Below, one piece after another: positions 16,564 to 26,222 of a stretch of DNA of 64,000 bases. Origin of the DNA: Lacinutrix sp. Bg11-31 (GTDB lineage: Bacteria > Bacteroidota > Bacteroidia > Flavobacteriales > Flavobacteriaceae); the NCBI RefSeq assembly GCF_002831665.1, contig NZ_CP025118.1, positions 1,736,001 to 1,800,000 of the forward strand, read 5' to 3'. The translations under genes were made by a program, and so were the position numbers. Position 1 is the first letter of the stretch. The number at the start of each line of letters is the position of its first letter. The notes below the pieces were generated by a model. It was not told the origin of the DNA. It did not search any database and saw only the letters and a list, made by a program, of their open reading frames with translations.

Positions 16564-17529
16564 TTGAATACTAAGGAATCTATACTAAAAATCGCTAAAG
16601 AAACCATAGCATTGGAAAGTGCCTCTATTAGTAATCTAGCTACTTTAATTGATGAAGACTTCGCTGATGCTGTGCAACTTATATACAAATCTAAGGGAAG
16701 AGTAATAATTACTGGTATTGGTAAAAGCGCTATTATTGCAACAAAAATTGTAGCTACAATGAATTCTACAGGAACTCCTGCTGTTTTTATGCATGCTGCA
16801 GATGCAATTCATGGTGATTTAGGTTTAATTTTAGAAGATGATGTTGTTATTTGCATTTCTAAAAGCGGTAACACACCTGAAATTAAGGTACTTGTGCCTT
16901 TAATAAAGAATGCAAAAAATAAAATGATTGCCATAACGGGTAATAAAGACTCTTTTTTAGGTACACAAGCAGATTATGTATTAAATGCTTATGTTGCAAA
17001 AGAGGCTTGCCCAAATAATTTAGCACCAACAACAAGTACAACTGCGCAATTAGTAATTGGTGATGCTCTAGCTGTTTGTTTGTTAGAAATACGTGGTTTT
17101 TCTAGTAAAGATTTTGCAAAATACCATCCTGGAGGTGCTTTAGGGAAAAAATTATATTTACGTGTACATGATTTATCATCGGTTAATAATAAACCGCAGG
17201 TACAGCCTGATACGGATTTAAAAACTGTAATAATAGAAATATCAGAAAGTATGCTTGGTGTTACTGCTGTTGTAGAAAATAATAAAATTGCAGGTATTAT
17301 TACAGATGGTGACTTAAGACGTATGCTTACTAAAGTCGATAATTTTTCTGGTTTAACTGCTAAAGATATTATGAGCAGTAATCCTAAAGCCATAAATGAA
17401 GATGCAATGGCTGTTGATGCCATGGACGTTATGGAAACTTATGGTATTTCTCAATTACTTGTAGAAAACAATGGCAATTATGCAGGTGTTGTGCATTTAC
17501 ACAATTTAATAAAAGAAGGTATTATTTAA
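16564..17529 (+). CDS. kdsD: KpsF/GutQ-type arabinose-5-phosphate isomerase (TTG start)
   Basis: Isomerase converting ribulose-5-phosphate to arabinose-5-phosphate for Kdo synthesis. The 321 residues hold a SIS domain (about 45-175) with GRVIITGIGKSAIIATKIVA, the HAADAIHGDLG loop and ISKSGNTPEI. Two CBS domains follow (about 205-321). The only start compatible with the conserved N-terminus is TTG; the ATG 10 nt upstream is in another frame and closes after six codons. The stop overlaps the tatC ATG (TAATG), so it heads an envelope operon. Confidence 0.92.
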   Translation: MNTKESILKIAKETIALESASISNLATLIDEDFADAVQLIYKSKGRVIITGIGKSAIIATKIVATMNSTGTPAVFMHAADAIHGDLGLILEDDVVICISKSGNTPEIKVLVPLIKNAKNKMIAITGNKDSFLGTQADYVLNAYVAKEACPNNLAPTTSTTAQLVIGDALAVCLLEIRGFSSKDFAKYHPGGALGKKLYLRVHDLSSVNNKPQVQPDTDLKTVIIEISESMLGVTAVVENNKIAGIITDGDLRRMLTKVDNFSGLTAKDIMSSNPKAINEDAMAVDAMDVMETYGISQLLVENNGNYAGVVHLHNLIKEGII

Positions 17530-18368
17530 TGGTGAAAACAGATGTAAACAGTATGTCGTTTTTAGATCACCTTGAAGATTTAAGATGGCATTTAATTAGA
17601 ATATTTATTGCTATACTCGTTTGTGGGATTGTCGCGTTTATTTTTGGAACGTTTATAATGGATAACATTATTATGTGGCCAAAAAAGATGACGTTTCCTA
17701 CCTACCAATGGTTATGTAGTATGTCTACTTTTTTTGGTATTGAAGACACCACCTTCTGTCAAGCAGAATTCCCTTTTATTATTCAGAATAGGACAATGGC
17801 TGGACAGTTTTCGGCACATATATGGACTTCTTTCTATGCAGGATTTATTGTTGCATTTCCTTATATAATCTATCAGCTTTGGCATTTTATAAGCCCAGGA
17901 ATGAAAGTAAATGAGCGAAAAACCTCTAGAGGCTTCATTATTATTTCATCTTTATTATTCTTTATTGGTGTACTGTTTGGATATTTTATTATAATTCCAT
18001 TATCGATAAATTTCCTTGCCAATTATATAGTAAGTACAGAAATTTTAAACGAAATAGATATTAGTTCTTACATTTCCTTAATTAGATCTTCTTCTTTAGC
18101 TGCAGGTTTTGTATTCGAGCTTCCTATTATTATATACTTTTTAACCAAAGTTGGTTTAGTAACACCCGAAATTTTAAAAAAATACAGAAAATTTGCACTT
18201 GTTATAGTGCTTATTCTTTCAGCAATTATAACACCTCCAGATATTGCAAGTCAGGTTATTGTAGCAATACCAATATTGATTTTATATCAAGCCAGTATTT
18301 TTATATCTAGAATGGTAGTCAAGAAACAGAATAAGAAAAATAAAAAAGATGTCAGGATCAGTAGTTAA
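17529..18368 (+). CDS. tatC: TatC, twin-arginine translocase subunit
   Basis: Polytopic core of the Tat protein export system, 279 residues with six membrane helices. It begins with the conserved MSFLDHLEDLRWHLIR segment (about 9-24). The periplasmic loop after helix 1 has an insert (about 50-90, containing CSMSTFFGIEDTTFC) typical of Bacteroidota. The later helices contain FELPIIIYFLTKVG and SAIITPPDIASQ. The start overlaps the isomerase stop and the end overlaps the next gene by 20 nt. TatA/B are not in the window. Confidence 0.95.
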   Translation: MVKTDVNSMSFLDHLEDLRWHLIRIFIAILVCGIVAFIFGTFIMDNIIMWPKKMTFPTYQWLCSMSTFFGIEDTTFCQAEFPFIIQNRTMAGQFSAHIWTSFYAGFIVAFPYIIYQLWHFISPGMKVNERKTSRGFIIISSLLFFIGVLFGYFIIIPLSINFLANYIVSTEILNEIDISSYISLIRSSSLAAGFVFELPIIIYFLTKVGLVTPEILKKYRKFALVIVLILSAIITPPDIASQVIVAIPILILYQASIFISRMVVKKQNKKNKKDVRISS

Positions 18369-18699
18369 AGAATTCAACGATTATCGTACAAAAATGAACG
18401 ATAAGATATTAGCAGATAATAATAAGGTAATAAAACGCATCTTTAATTTAGATACAAATGCTTTTGCAGAAGGTGCTTTAGATGTTGCCACAAAAGAACT
18501 TTTAGGCCTTGTTGCCTCTACAGTTTTACGTTGTGATGATTGTATTAAGTACCATTTAGAATCTTGCCATAAAGCAGGATTATCTAAAGAAAAAGTAGTA
18601 GAAACACTTAGTATTGCAACCTTAGTAGGTGGAACAATTGTAATTCCTCATTTAAGAAAAGCTTATGAATATTGGGATGCATTAGAATCTCAAAGTTAA
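18349..18699 (+). CDS. AhpD-like carboxymuconolactone decarboxylase-family protein
   Basis: A 116-residue CMD-fold protein. It keeps the AhpD catalytic spacing exactly: Glu50, Cys62, Cys65 and His69 (CDDCIKYH), so a thiol-disulfide or peroxidase-related activity is plausible. The start lies inside the last codons of tatC (20-nt overlap), so it is translated with tatC. Its substrate is unknown, and the link with tatC is common in Flavobacteriia but unexplained. Confidence 0.88.
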   Translation: MSGSVVKEFNDYRTKMNDKILADNNKVIKRIFNLDTNAFAEGALDVATKELLGLVASTVLRCDDCIKYHLESCHKAGLSKEKVVETLSIATLVGGTIVIPHLRKAYEYWDALESQS

Positions 18700-18765
18700 A
18701 CTTTAGCTAAACCGAATTTAGATTAAAGCCAGTTTTGTATTTTTATCTAATATAATATTTAACAC

Positions 18766-19506
18766 ATGAAATTAAAAGCCGAACATTTAATGAAGTCCTA
18801 CAACGGACGAAAAGTTGTAAAAGACGTTTCTCTAGAAGTAAATACTGGAGAAATTGTTGGATTACTTGGACCTAATGGTGCTGGAAAAACAACGTCTTTT
18901 TACATGATTGTTGGCTTAATAAAACCTAATGGTGGAAATATATTTCTAGAAGGCACAAACATTACCAAATACCCAATGTACAAGCGTGCTCAAAATGGTA
19001 TTGGTTACTTGGCACAGGAAGCTTCGGTTTTTAGAAAATTGAGTATTGAAGACAATATTCTAAGCGTTTTACAAATGACTAAGCTGAGTAAAAAAGAGCA
19101 ATTACATAAAATGGAATCGCTTATTGATGAGTTTAGTTTAGGACATATTAGAAAAAGTCGTGGCGATTTATTGTCTGGTGGAGAACGAAGAAGAACAGAG
19201 ATTGCGCGTGCCTTGGCAACCGATCCTAATTTTATTCTTTTAGATGAACCTTTTGCTGGTGTAGATCCTGTTGCAGTAGAAGATATTCAGCGAATTATTG
19301 CACGATTAGCAAAGAAAGATATTGGTATTCTTATTACAGACCACAACGTACAAGAAACTTTAGCAATTACAGATAGAACATACTTAATGTTTGAAGGTGG
19401 TATTCTTAAAGCTGGTGAGCCAGAAGAGCTTGCTGCAGACGAAATGGTACGTAAAGTGTATTTAGGACAGAACTTCGAGTTACGTAAAACTAAGATTGAT
19501 TTCTAG
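18766..19506 (+). CDS. lptB: LptB, LPS export ABC transporter ATPase
   Basis: ATPase that powers LPS extraction with LptFG. The 246 residues carry Walker A GPNGAGKT (35-42), the signature [16 protein letters not shown] (about 137), Walker [14 protein letters not shown] with catalytic Glu, and the switch His in TDHNVQETL. The sequence fits LptB over its whole length, including [13 protein letters not shown]. It follows the isomerase, tatC and AhpD-like genes, so Kdo supply and LPS export are linked in one run of genes. Confidence 0.95.
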   Translation: MKLKAEHLMKSYNGRKVVKDVSLEVNTGEIVGLLGPNGAGKTTSFYMIVGLIKPNGGNIFLEGTNITKYPMYKRAQNGIGYLAQEASVFRKLSIEDNILSVLQMTKLSKKEQLHKMESLIDEFSLGHIRKSRGDLLSGGERRRTEIARALATDPNFILLDEPFAGVDPVAVEDIQRIIARLAKKDIGILITDHNVQETLAITDRTYLMFEGGILKAGEPEELAADEMVRKVYLGQNFELRKTKIDF

Positions 19507-19572
19507 TTTAAATAGTGATATTAAACTTTACCCACTCCTAAAGACTATGAATTAAAAAACGAGGCTATACAT

Positions 19573-19627
19573 AAAAAACACCTTTAATAAAACAGGCTAT
19601 ACAGTTGTTTTATTAAAGGTGTTTTTT
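19573..19627. terminator. Bidirectional terminator between lptB and the LURP-one-like gene
   Basis: Perfect 22-bp arms (19573-19594 and 19606-19627) with an 11-nt loop end in A- and T-runs, so the structure works on both strands. The loop contains the second copy of a direct repeat AGGCTATACA (19562-19571 and 19594-19603). Confidence 0.9.
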
Positions 19628-19643
19628 TTATGCAATAAATTAA

Positions 19644-20240
19644 TTAACCTCTTCGTCTCTCCAATAAAACCATCATCATTAAACTAAGCATAATACGATC
19701 GTCGTCGTCGTTATCTATTGGCTTAACAAGTTCAACTTTAAATTCCTTACCAAAGAAAGAAGGCTCTTTTTTTAACTGTACAATAACTTCATCTCTTAAA
19801 TTGGTAACATTGTAAGTAGGATGAAACATATAACCTGTAAAAAACCCTAAAATTGGTATTTCTCCAAGTATAGAATCTACAACCTTTACCCAAGGATTAC
19901 TTTCTTTTATATGGTATTGTACTTTCTCGTTTTGATCTATAATTTCGTAATTGGCTTTCCAAATTGAAGCCCAACCTTTTCTTGCTACTTTACCAATAAT
20001 AGAACCATCTGCATCTTTTAATGCGTATGCAGCAGAAAAATCTAACCATTGGTTTGCTGCAATAGTATAAGCAATATCTGTTTTATTAGAATTGGAATAT
20101 ATAGTAATAGCCTCTTTAAGCTTAAACATTTTTTGTTTTACATAAGCCACAGTGGTTCCATCTGTATTTTTAGCTGTAAAATCGTTAGATAATGTGCCAA
20201 TATTAAAACTAAAATGTAATGGGAATTTTAAATCTTTCAT
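19644..20240 (-). CDS. LURP-one-related (LOR) beta-barrel protein
   Basis: A 198-residue protein of the LURP-one/scramblase-like fold, a single-domain beta barrel around a buried helix. Supporting segments are AKNTDGTTVAYVKQKMFKLK, the GSIIGKVARKGWASIW segment and YNVTNLRDEVIVQLKKEP. An Asp run (DNDDDD) and a Met-rich end close the protein. The molecular function of bacterial LOR proteins is unknown; phospholipid binding is only suggested by the fold. The gene stands alone, with terC ending 140 bp upstream. Confidence 0.8.
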   Translation of the reverse strand: MKDLKFPLHFSFNIGTLSNDFTAKNTDGTTVAYVKQKMFKLKEAITIYSNSNKTDIAYTIAANQWLDFSAAYALKDADGSIIGKVARKGWASIWKANYEIIDQNEKVQYHIKESNPWVKVVDSILGEIPILGFFTGYMFHPTYNVTNLRDEVIVQLKKEPSFFGKEFKVELVKPIDNDDDDRIMLSLMMMVLLERRRG

Positions 20241-20380
20241 ATTATAAATTATATTTTATCCTATTCTTACTCTTTTCCTAGGGAAAAGACACAGTTATGT
20301 AATTACTCTTGATTAATAACTTATTGAAATATTTTAAATGAAACAAAAATAAGGTTTCAACTTCAACTGCTACTGAAAAC

Positions 20381-21187
20381 TTATTCTGCCTTATGCGTAC
20401 TCTCCTTTAACAGTTTCTTTTGGTAACGACCTTGTACAACATCTACAATTACAAGTATCGCAATTACAAAATAGAATGTTGTTTTACTCATTGGTACAAT
20501 TTCTTCTCCAAAGAAATGTAAGTGAGCCAAATGGCCACCTTCGGTAATAAGCATAATCCCAACTATAAAAAGGATAAATAACCCTAAGACTTCATACATT
20601 CTATTTTTAGATAAAAAACTAGAAATTTTATCTGCCATAAATAGCATTAATAATCCACTAGCTACAATGGCAATAGCCATAACGATAAAAGCGACTGTAG
20701 AATCCTCAATCTCTCTTGTTAAACCAATGGCTGCTAAAATAGAATCGAAAGAAAAAACCAAATTCATAATTACAATACTTGTAATAGCTGCATTTGCCGT
20801 TTTTGTACCACGTTCACTATCTTCTATTTTATGACTGTCTTGTTGAAGTGAAATCATGTGCCATATTTCTTTAATAGCAGTATAAATAATAAAAGCACCA
20901 CCTATAAGCACAATAATACTGTGTCCATTAAATGAAAACTTTACAACATCTTCTATCTCTCCTGTTAGCCAAGAAAAAGGTTCTTGAAAAAAGACAATAA
21001 CTTTTACCAATACAAATAATAATATTATCCTTAAAAAAATAGCTATTAAGATTCCTTTTTTACGAACACTTTTTTGTTCGGATAGTGGTGCTTTTTTAGA
21101 TTCTAAAGAGATGTATAATAAGTTATCGAAACCTAAAACGGCTTGTAAAGCCACTAGCATAATAAGTGTAAAAATAATTTGACCCAT
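20381..21187 (-). CDS. TerC-family integral membrane protein
   Basis: Membrane protein of 268 residues with seven to eight helices. The two TerC acidic motifs are GFDNLLYISL (19-28) and FSFDSILAAIGLT (about 145-157), where conserved Asp and Asn residues are thought to bind metal. Family members help export manganese or other metals, for example to metallate exported enzymes. It starts where pssA ends (one-base overlap), so the two are co-translated. Confidence 0.9.
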   Translation of the reverse strand: MGQIIFTLIMLVALQAVLGFDNLLYISLESKKAPLSEQKSVRKKGILIAIFLRIILLFVLVKVIVFFQEPFSWLTGEIEDVVKFSFNGHSIIVLIGGAFIIYTAIKEIWHMISLQQDSHKIEDSERGTKTANAAITSIVIMNLVFSFDSILAAIGLTREIEDSTVAFIVMAIAIVASGLLMLFMADKISSFLSKNRMYEVLGLFILFIVGIMLITEGGHLAHLHFFGEEIVPMSKTTFYFVIAILVIVDVVQGRYQKKLLKESTHKAE

Positions 21188-21933
21188 TAGTTTTGGTTAT
21201 TTTGAATTAAAGAGAGGAAAATATATAATAATATAATTACTGGTATTGCTGCAAAATGAAGCACAATTAGTAATACTAGACTTAGAATAATAAAAACATA
21301 ACGCATTGCATTATTTTTAAAACTATAGTCTTTAAATTTTAAAGCGAATAGTTTAATACCCGAATTAAGCAAGTAGCAACTTAAAAGAGCAAGCCCAATT
21401 AAAAACCACTTGTTTAGTATAATTGCATTAATAATATCATTATGTTGAAACTCCATAATTAATGGTAACGACATAATAAGTAATGTATTAGCTGGTGTTG
21501 GCAAGCCTTTAAAATAAGTCTGTTGATCTTCATCTAAATTAAACTTTGCTAATCTGTAAGCCGAAGCTAACGTAACAAACAAGCCAATAATTGGAATAAA
21601 AGACATTGAAAACCCAGACCAATGTAGCGACCACTCGTTAGATCCTGCCATTGGTGGAGCATCTACAGCAATTTCTATTAGTTTATATAGTACAACTCCT
21701 GGTACAAGTCCGCTAGTAACCATATCTGCCAGAGAATCTAATTGTAAACCCAATTCACTTTGCACGTTTAATTTTCTCGCCAAAAGCCCATCGAAAAAAT
21801 CGAAAAATATGCCTAAAAACACAAATAATGCTGAAGTAACAAAAAGACTGTTAACTGCAAATAATACGGCTATACTTCCGCATAACAGATTAAGAAGCGT
21901 TACAAAATTTGGTATAAATTTTTTAATTTGCAT
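21187..21933 (-). CDS. pssA: PssA, CDP-diacylglycerol-serine O-phosphatidyltransferase
   Basis: Makes phosphatidylserine, the precursor of phosphatidylethanolamine. The 248-residue membrane protein matches the CDP-alcohol phosphatidyltransferase motif exactly: Asp48, Gly49, Ala52, Arg53, Gly62, Asp66 and Asp70 (DGLLAR...G...D...D). About six to eight helices are predicted. The N-terminal NFVTLLNLLCGS and the PTPANTLLI stretch point to PssA rather than PgsA. It is the first gene of a pair with terC. Confidence 0.92.
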   Translation of the reverse strand: MQIKKFIPNFVTLLNLLCGSIAVLFAVNSLFVTSALFVFLGIFFDFFDGLLARKLNVQSELGLQLDSLADMVTSGLVPGVVLYKLIEIAVDAPPMAGSNEWSLHWSGFSMSFIPIIGLFVTLASAYRLAKFNLDEDQQTYFKGLPTPANTLLIMSLPLIMEFQHNDIINAIILNKWFLIGLALLSCYLLNSGIKLFALKFKDYSFKNNAMRYVFIILSLVLLIVLHFAAIPVIILLYIFLSLIQNNQN

Positions 21934-22170
21934 TGGTTAGTTTTTTTGTAAAAATAGTAAAGTATTTCAATTTAATATAACACTATACAATATAGTATTT
22001 AATTTGAAGTTTAATAGATACCCAAAACAAGTAGATTTTCGATTTTTAAAGATGCTCTTTTCTGCTTTCTTTTCGCTAAAGTTTTAAACCATAACAAAGG
22101 CTATGCTTTAAAATTGTATTCCAATAAAGAAAAAAAACACGAGCTCTAAATTCCCTAAAACCTATTTGTT

Positions 22171-22201
22171 TTGAGTAACTAGAAAAAATATACCATCTTT
22201 G
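22171..22201 (+). promoter_or_regulatory. Promoter for the PorV/PorQ-like gene, very short leader
   Basis: TTG (22171-22173), 20 nt, then CATCTTTG (22194-22201), one base off TAnnTTTG. Transcription would start near 22208, only about 8 nt before the TTG start codon. The sequence from the TTTG to the start is nearly identical upstream of the ABC-F gene at 63467-63488. Confidence 0.5.
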
Positions 22202-22215
22202 TAAAAAAACTGCCA

Positions 22216-23280
22216 TTGAAACTACAACTAACACTTGCGCTAACCATAGTGTCATTAACACTTTTTGGTCAAACCAAATATTCTAACGAATTCATGAACA
22301 TTGGTGTAGATGCTGCTGCTCTTGGAATGAGCAATGCTGTATCTGCTACTACTAACGATGTTAACGCTGGTTATTGGAATCCTGCGGGATTGGTTAACGT
22401 AGAAGATAACCAACTTGCATTAATGCATTCTAGTTATTTTGCAAACATTGCTAATTACGATTATGCTGCATTTGCAATGCCTATAGACGATAGAAGTGCT
22501 ATTGGAATCTCATTAATACGTTTTGCTGTTGATGATATTTTAGACACCACGCAATTAATTGACGATCAAGGAAATGTTAATTACGATCGTATTAGTTTAT
22601 TCTCGACAGCAGATTATGGTTTTACATTTTCTTATGCAAGAAAATTACCTATACAAGGTTTAAACTATGGTATTAATGCGAAAGTTATACGACGTGTTAT
22701 TGGTGATTTTGCTAATTCTTGGGGATTTGGATTCGATGCAGGAATACAATTTGAAAGTGAAAACAATTGGAAATTTGGTTTAATGGCTCGCGATATTACA
22801 ACAACCTTTAATTCTTGGAGTTACGATGACGAGGCCTTTGCTAGAGTACAAGGTGCTGTAGAAGGACAAAATCAAGAATTGCCTGAATCTTCAGAAATTA
22901 CAATACCTAAATTACAAATTGGAATCTCTAAAAACTATCTTTTTCATTATGATTATAGCTTAAAAGCTGAACTTGACTTGAATGTACGTTTCGAGCAGAA
23001 TAATGATGTTATTTCAACTTCTTTTGCTAGTGTAAATCCTGCTTTAGGTTTTGAGTTTGGTTATATAGACATGATATATCTTAGAACTGGTGTTGGTAAT
23101 TTTCAAAATGAATTACAACTCGACAATTCAGAAAGTCTAGGCTTTCAGCCTAGTTTTGGTGTTGGCTTTAAATACAGAGGCATTCATGTAGATTATGCTT
23201 TTACAGACATTGGAGATCAAAGTGCTGCATTATATTCTAACGTGTTTTCTATAAAACTAGATTTTAGCGCTTTTAGATAA
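22216..23280 (+). CDS. PorV/PorQ-family outer-membrane protein (TTG start)
   Basis: Predicted outer-membrane beta-barrel protein of 354 residues. The signal peptide (about 1-19, LTLFGQ) precedes the family start SNEFMNIGVDAAALGMS and NDVNAGYWNPAGL (about 47-59). FadL-like beta strands follow, ending with FSIKLDFSAFR. PorV and PorQ assist the type IX secretion system; family membership is clear but which paralogue is not. The TTG start is needed to give a complete signal peptide and fits the promoter just upstream. The DUF4105 gene follows after 103 bp. Confidence 0.85.
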   Translation: MKLQLTLALTIVSLTLFGQTKYSNEFMNIGVDAAALGMSNAVSATTNDVNAGYWNPAGLVNVEDNQLALMHSSYFANIANYDYAAFAMPIDDRSAIGISLIRFAVDDILDTTQLIDDQGNVNYDRISLFSTADYGFTFSYARKLPIQGLNYGINAKVIRRVIGDFANSWGFGFDAGIQFESENNWKFGLMARDITTTFNSWSYDDEAFARVQGAVEGQNQELPESSEITIPKLQIGISKNYLFHYDYSLKAELDLNVRFEQNNDVISTSFASVNPALGFEFGYIDMIYLRTGVGNFQNELQLDNSESLGFQPSFGVGFKYRGIHVDYAFTDIGDQSAALYSNVFSIKLDFSAFR

Positions 23281-23383
23281 CAACTATTTTTATAAGAAAG
23301 GAGCATGCTGAAAAGCCTTTTAACCAAAGAGAATGATTAATAGAGAACTGCATGTGACCGATTAAAAATAATAAAATAACCAC

Positions 23384-24565
23384 ATGAATAAACTTTTACT
23401 CACTTCACTTCTACTCTCATTCTTTTTATCATTTTCTCAAGTACCACAACTTACCGAAAACACAGAAATTAGTATTATTACTATTGGGCCTGGAAGTTTG
23501 TTAAACGATAGTTTTGGCCACAACGGTTTTAGAGTAAAAAACGAATATCTAGATGTTGTTTACGACTACGGAAGATACCCTTTTAACGACCCTGATTTTT
23601 ATATAAATTTTGCCAAAGGCAAATTAAAGTATTTAATGGGAGCTGCTAATACTAGAGATGTAGTTGGTTTATACAAACAGCAAAATAGAACAATAAAAGA
23701 GCAAGGTCTTAATTTAAACCAAGACCAAAAAGAAGCGCTTCTAAGTTATTTAAGTAATAATTACAAACCAGAAAACAGACCATATCTTTATGATTTTTTC
23801 TACGATAATTGCGCTACTAAAATGCGTGACGTTTCTGAGACTGTTTTAAATGGTGACATAGAATATAAGACACCTAAAGTATATAAAGAAGAAACATTTA
23901 GAGACCTTATTCAAAATAATTTATATTGGAATTCTTGGGGAAGTTTTGGTATTGATATTGCCTTAGGTTCTGTTATCGATAAGGTTGCTAGCCCTAGAGA
24001 ATATATGTTTTTACCAGAAAACATCTTTCAGTTTTTTGAAGAAGCTTCGTTTAAAAGTTCTAATAAACAAGTAGTAAAAGAATCTAGAATACTTTATGCT
24101 CAAAATGGTGATTTTGAAAAGGATAGTTTTTTTACAAGTCCTATTTTTATACTTTCAATATTAAGTTTATTTATTTTATTTGTTACTTATAAGGATAATA
24201 AAAACGCTAAACGCTCTAAGTGGCTAGATACCGTACTGTTTACAATAACAGGTGCTATTGGCTTACTATTAGTACTACTTTGGTTTGCTACAGACCATTC
24301 TGCCACTGCATACAATTACAATTTACTTTGGGCTTGCCCAATTAGTTTAATAGCCTTATTTCAAGTTTCTAAAAACACTCCAAAACGTTGGTTTATAAGC
24401 TATTTAAAATTTCTTGTTATTATGTTGTGTTTAATGACGTTGCATTGGTTTATTGGAGTGCAAGTTTATGCTTATGGGCTTATTCCATTACTAATAGCAT
24501 TAGCTGTGAGGTATGTTTATTTGATTCGGTTTTTTGGAAGTAAAGACTCGAAAAAACAAAGTTAA
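23384..24565 (+). CDS. DUF4105 domain membrane protein
   Basis: A 393-residue envelope protein. The signal peptide (about 1-19) is followed by the DUF4105 domain (Lnb N-terminal periplasmic type, about 25-180). The conserved segments are NDSFGHNGFRV and FFYDNCATKMRD; the His and Cys in these are likely catalytic, as in NlpC/P60-like folds. The C-terminal part has about five membrane helices (250-385). An acyl- or amide-transfer role is suggested by the fold only. It faces the end of the polysaccharide locus. Confidence 0.85.
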   Translation: MNKLLLTSLLLSFFLSFSQVPQLTENTEISIITIGPGSLLNDSFGHNGFRVKNEYLDVVYDYGRYPFNDPDFYINFAKGKLKYLMGAANTRDVVGLYKQQNRTIKEQGLNLNQDQKEALLSYLSNNYKPENRPYLYDFFYDNCATKMRDVSETVLNGDIEYKTPKVYKEETFRDLIQNNLYWNSWGSFGIDIALGSVIDKVASPREYMFLPENIFQFFEEASFKSSNKQVVKESRILYAQNGDFEKDSFFTSPIFILSILSLFILFVTYKDNKNAKRSKWLDTVLFTITGAIGLLLVLLWFATDHSATAYNYNLLWACPISLIALFQVSKNTPKRWFISYLKFLVIMLCLMTLHWFIGVQVYAYGLIPLLIALAVRYVYLIRFFGSKDSKKQS

Positions 24566-24771
24566 TACTTAAGACTGGTTGCTTTTTCTCGCAAAGTCGC
24601 TAAGGTGGAACAAAAAAACTGAAGCCTTTAAGAACTCTCTTATCGGACTCTTTTCCGAAGGAAAATAAACAACACTGTTTTGTGGTTACTCTTGTTTCTT
24701 AATACTACGTATTTATTTATTATTTAATTTTACTGAAGACTAAAAACTAAGACTAAAGACTGCCTATTAAC

Positions 24772-26166
24772 CTACTGTCCTCTAAAGAAAATAACTGTAC
24801 TTAAAGTTTTAATAATAATATTAAAATCAAGTAAAAAACCACGATGTTTTATATAATACAAATCGTACTCTAGCTTAACTAAACTGTCATCAATACTAGA
24901 CCCATAACGTGCATTTACTTGAGCCCAACCAGTTAAACCTGGTTTTACAATATGCCTTGTATGGTAGAAAGGTATAACCTGAGCTAACTCGTTAACAAAC
25001 ATTGGTCGTTCTGGTCTTGGACCAATAATACTCATTTCTCCTTTAATAATATTTATTAATTGCGGTAGCTCGTCTAAACGTGTGGTTCTTAAAAAACGCC
25101 CAAAAGCAGTTACTCTGGAATCATTTTTTTGAGCCCAAACTGCTCCTCCAGCTTCAGCATTAGTTACCATACTTCTAAATTTAAAAATTTTGAAGGGCTT
25201 TCCATTTTTTCCAACGCGTTCTTGAGAATATAATAATGGACCTCTATTGCCAATAGCATTTCCTATTACAATAAATGGTAATACCACTAGAGAACATAAA
25301 ACACCGAAAACAGACAAAATCACATCAAAAAACCTTCTATAGGCTAAATAGAACCTGTTTTTATTGTTTCTACTAAATGGAAAATCTTTATAAAAATCTT
25401 TCCCAATAAACTGTACAGGTACTCTGTAAGACATATCTTCATACACCTGTGTGTATTCTCTAACTGGATAGCCACGTTCTAGAAGCGTTGTTAAATCAAC
25501 ATATATAGATGAAGAAATAGTTTCAGAATTATAACTTGCAATAACAATTTCAGAGATATTTTCTTCAGAAATAATTTCGTGAATTTGATTCGCTTTATAC
25601 TCCGTTATTCCTTTGAATTTTATGGAGTCTTCTTTTTCTGCTTCACAATTAATAAATCCAATAATTTGATAATTTGGATCTGCTTTTTTTATTGATGAAA
25701 CTACAGCTTCAATACTAGACGTTTCACCAACTAACAATGCTCTTTTATAAAATCTAGGTGAAGCTATAAACGTAATATAAGCCAACCTCCATAGTAATAA
25801 CGGAAATAATATAGCTAAATAAAAGTAAAGTATTTGAATACGGTTTTCGGGTAATGTTGGTGTGTAATAAGGTGTTAAAAGATAGACAAGCACTGTTACT
25901 GAAGTTGTAAGTAGTATTGCATTGGTAACAGTTTCTATTTTACTAGATTTTTTTAAATCGTAAAGCTCGAAAACGGTACCAAAACCCATGACATAAATTA
26001 CTAAAACAACTAACCATCTCCAATGTGTTTCATCAATTTTAATATAATCGAATCCTGAAAAATAACTAAACCCATATAAAGCAAGACTAATAGATAAAAT
26101 ATCGAAAAGTCTTAACAAGATCTTACGTTCTGATATTTCAAAATGAATATTAGACTGTTTGGTCAT
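24772..26166 (-). CDS. Undecaprenyl-phosphate sugar phosphotransferase (WcaJ/WbaP type)
   Basis: Initiating enzyme that loads the first sugar-phosphate onto undecaprenyl phosphate. The 464 residues hold four to five N-terminal helices (about 15-135), a CoA-binding-like domain (about 140-260) and a bacterial sugar-transferase domain (about 270-464). The latter has LLYSQERVGKNGKPFKIFKF, RTTRLDELPQLIN, IIGPRPERP and the PGLTGWAQV motif. It is the last gene of the 36-gene locus, after a possible promoter of its own. The sugar (glucose, galactose or another) cannot be read from sequence. Confidence 0.93.
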   Translation of the reverse strand: MTKQSNIHFEISERKILLRLFDILSISLALYGFSYFSGFDYIKIDETHWRWLVVLVIYVMGFGTVFELYDLKKSSKIETVTNAILLTTSVTVLVYLLTPYYTPTLPENRIQILYFYLAILFPLLLWRLAYITFIASPRFYKRALLVGETSSIEAVVSSIKKADPNYQIIGFINCEAEKEDSIKFKGITEYKANQIHEIISEENISEIVIASYNSETISSSIYVDLTTLLERGYPVREYTQVYEDMSYRVPVQFIGKDFYKDFPFSRNNKNRFYLAYRRFFDVILSVFGVLCSLVVLPFIVIGNAIGNRGPLLYSQERVGKNGKPFKIFKFRSMVTNAEAGGAVWAQKNDSRVTAFGRFLRTTRLDELPQLINIIKGEMSIIGPRPERPMFVNELAQVIPFYHTRHIVKPGLTGWAQVNARYGSSIDDSLVKLEYDLYYIKHRGFLLDFNIIIKTLSTVIFFRGQ

Positions 26167-26189
26167 GAGTTACTTGGTGTAATTTTGCG

Positions 26190-26219
26190 TAAATATAATA
26201 AGTTATATGTGGTTTGCAA
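26190..26219 (-). promoter_or_regulatory. Possible internal promoter for the initiating sugar transferase
   Basis: On the minus strand TTG (26219-26217) is followed after exactly 19 nt by TATATTTA (26197-26190), one base from consensus. A transcript would begin about 17 nt before the ATG. This would let the initiating transferase be expressed without the long operon. Confidence 0.4.
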
Positions 26220-26222
26220 GAT

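Noticed and set aside
16989..17423. 144-codon minus-strand frame inside the arabinose-5-phosphate isomerase
   Set aside because: The plus-strand gene has intact SIS and CBS domains. The antisense frame shows no family features.
20272..20290. Palindrome CTTTTCC-TA-GGGAAAAG as a terminator of terC or an operator
   Set aside because: It lies before the terC stop side of the gap in the wrong position for terC termination and has no T-run; the similar 24651-24665 structure also lacks one. No function can be supported.
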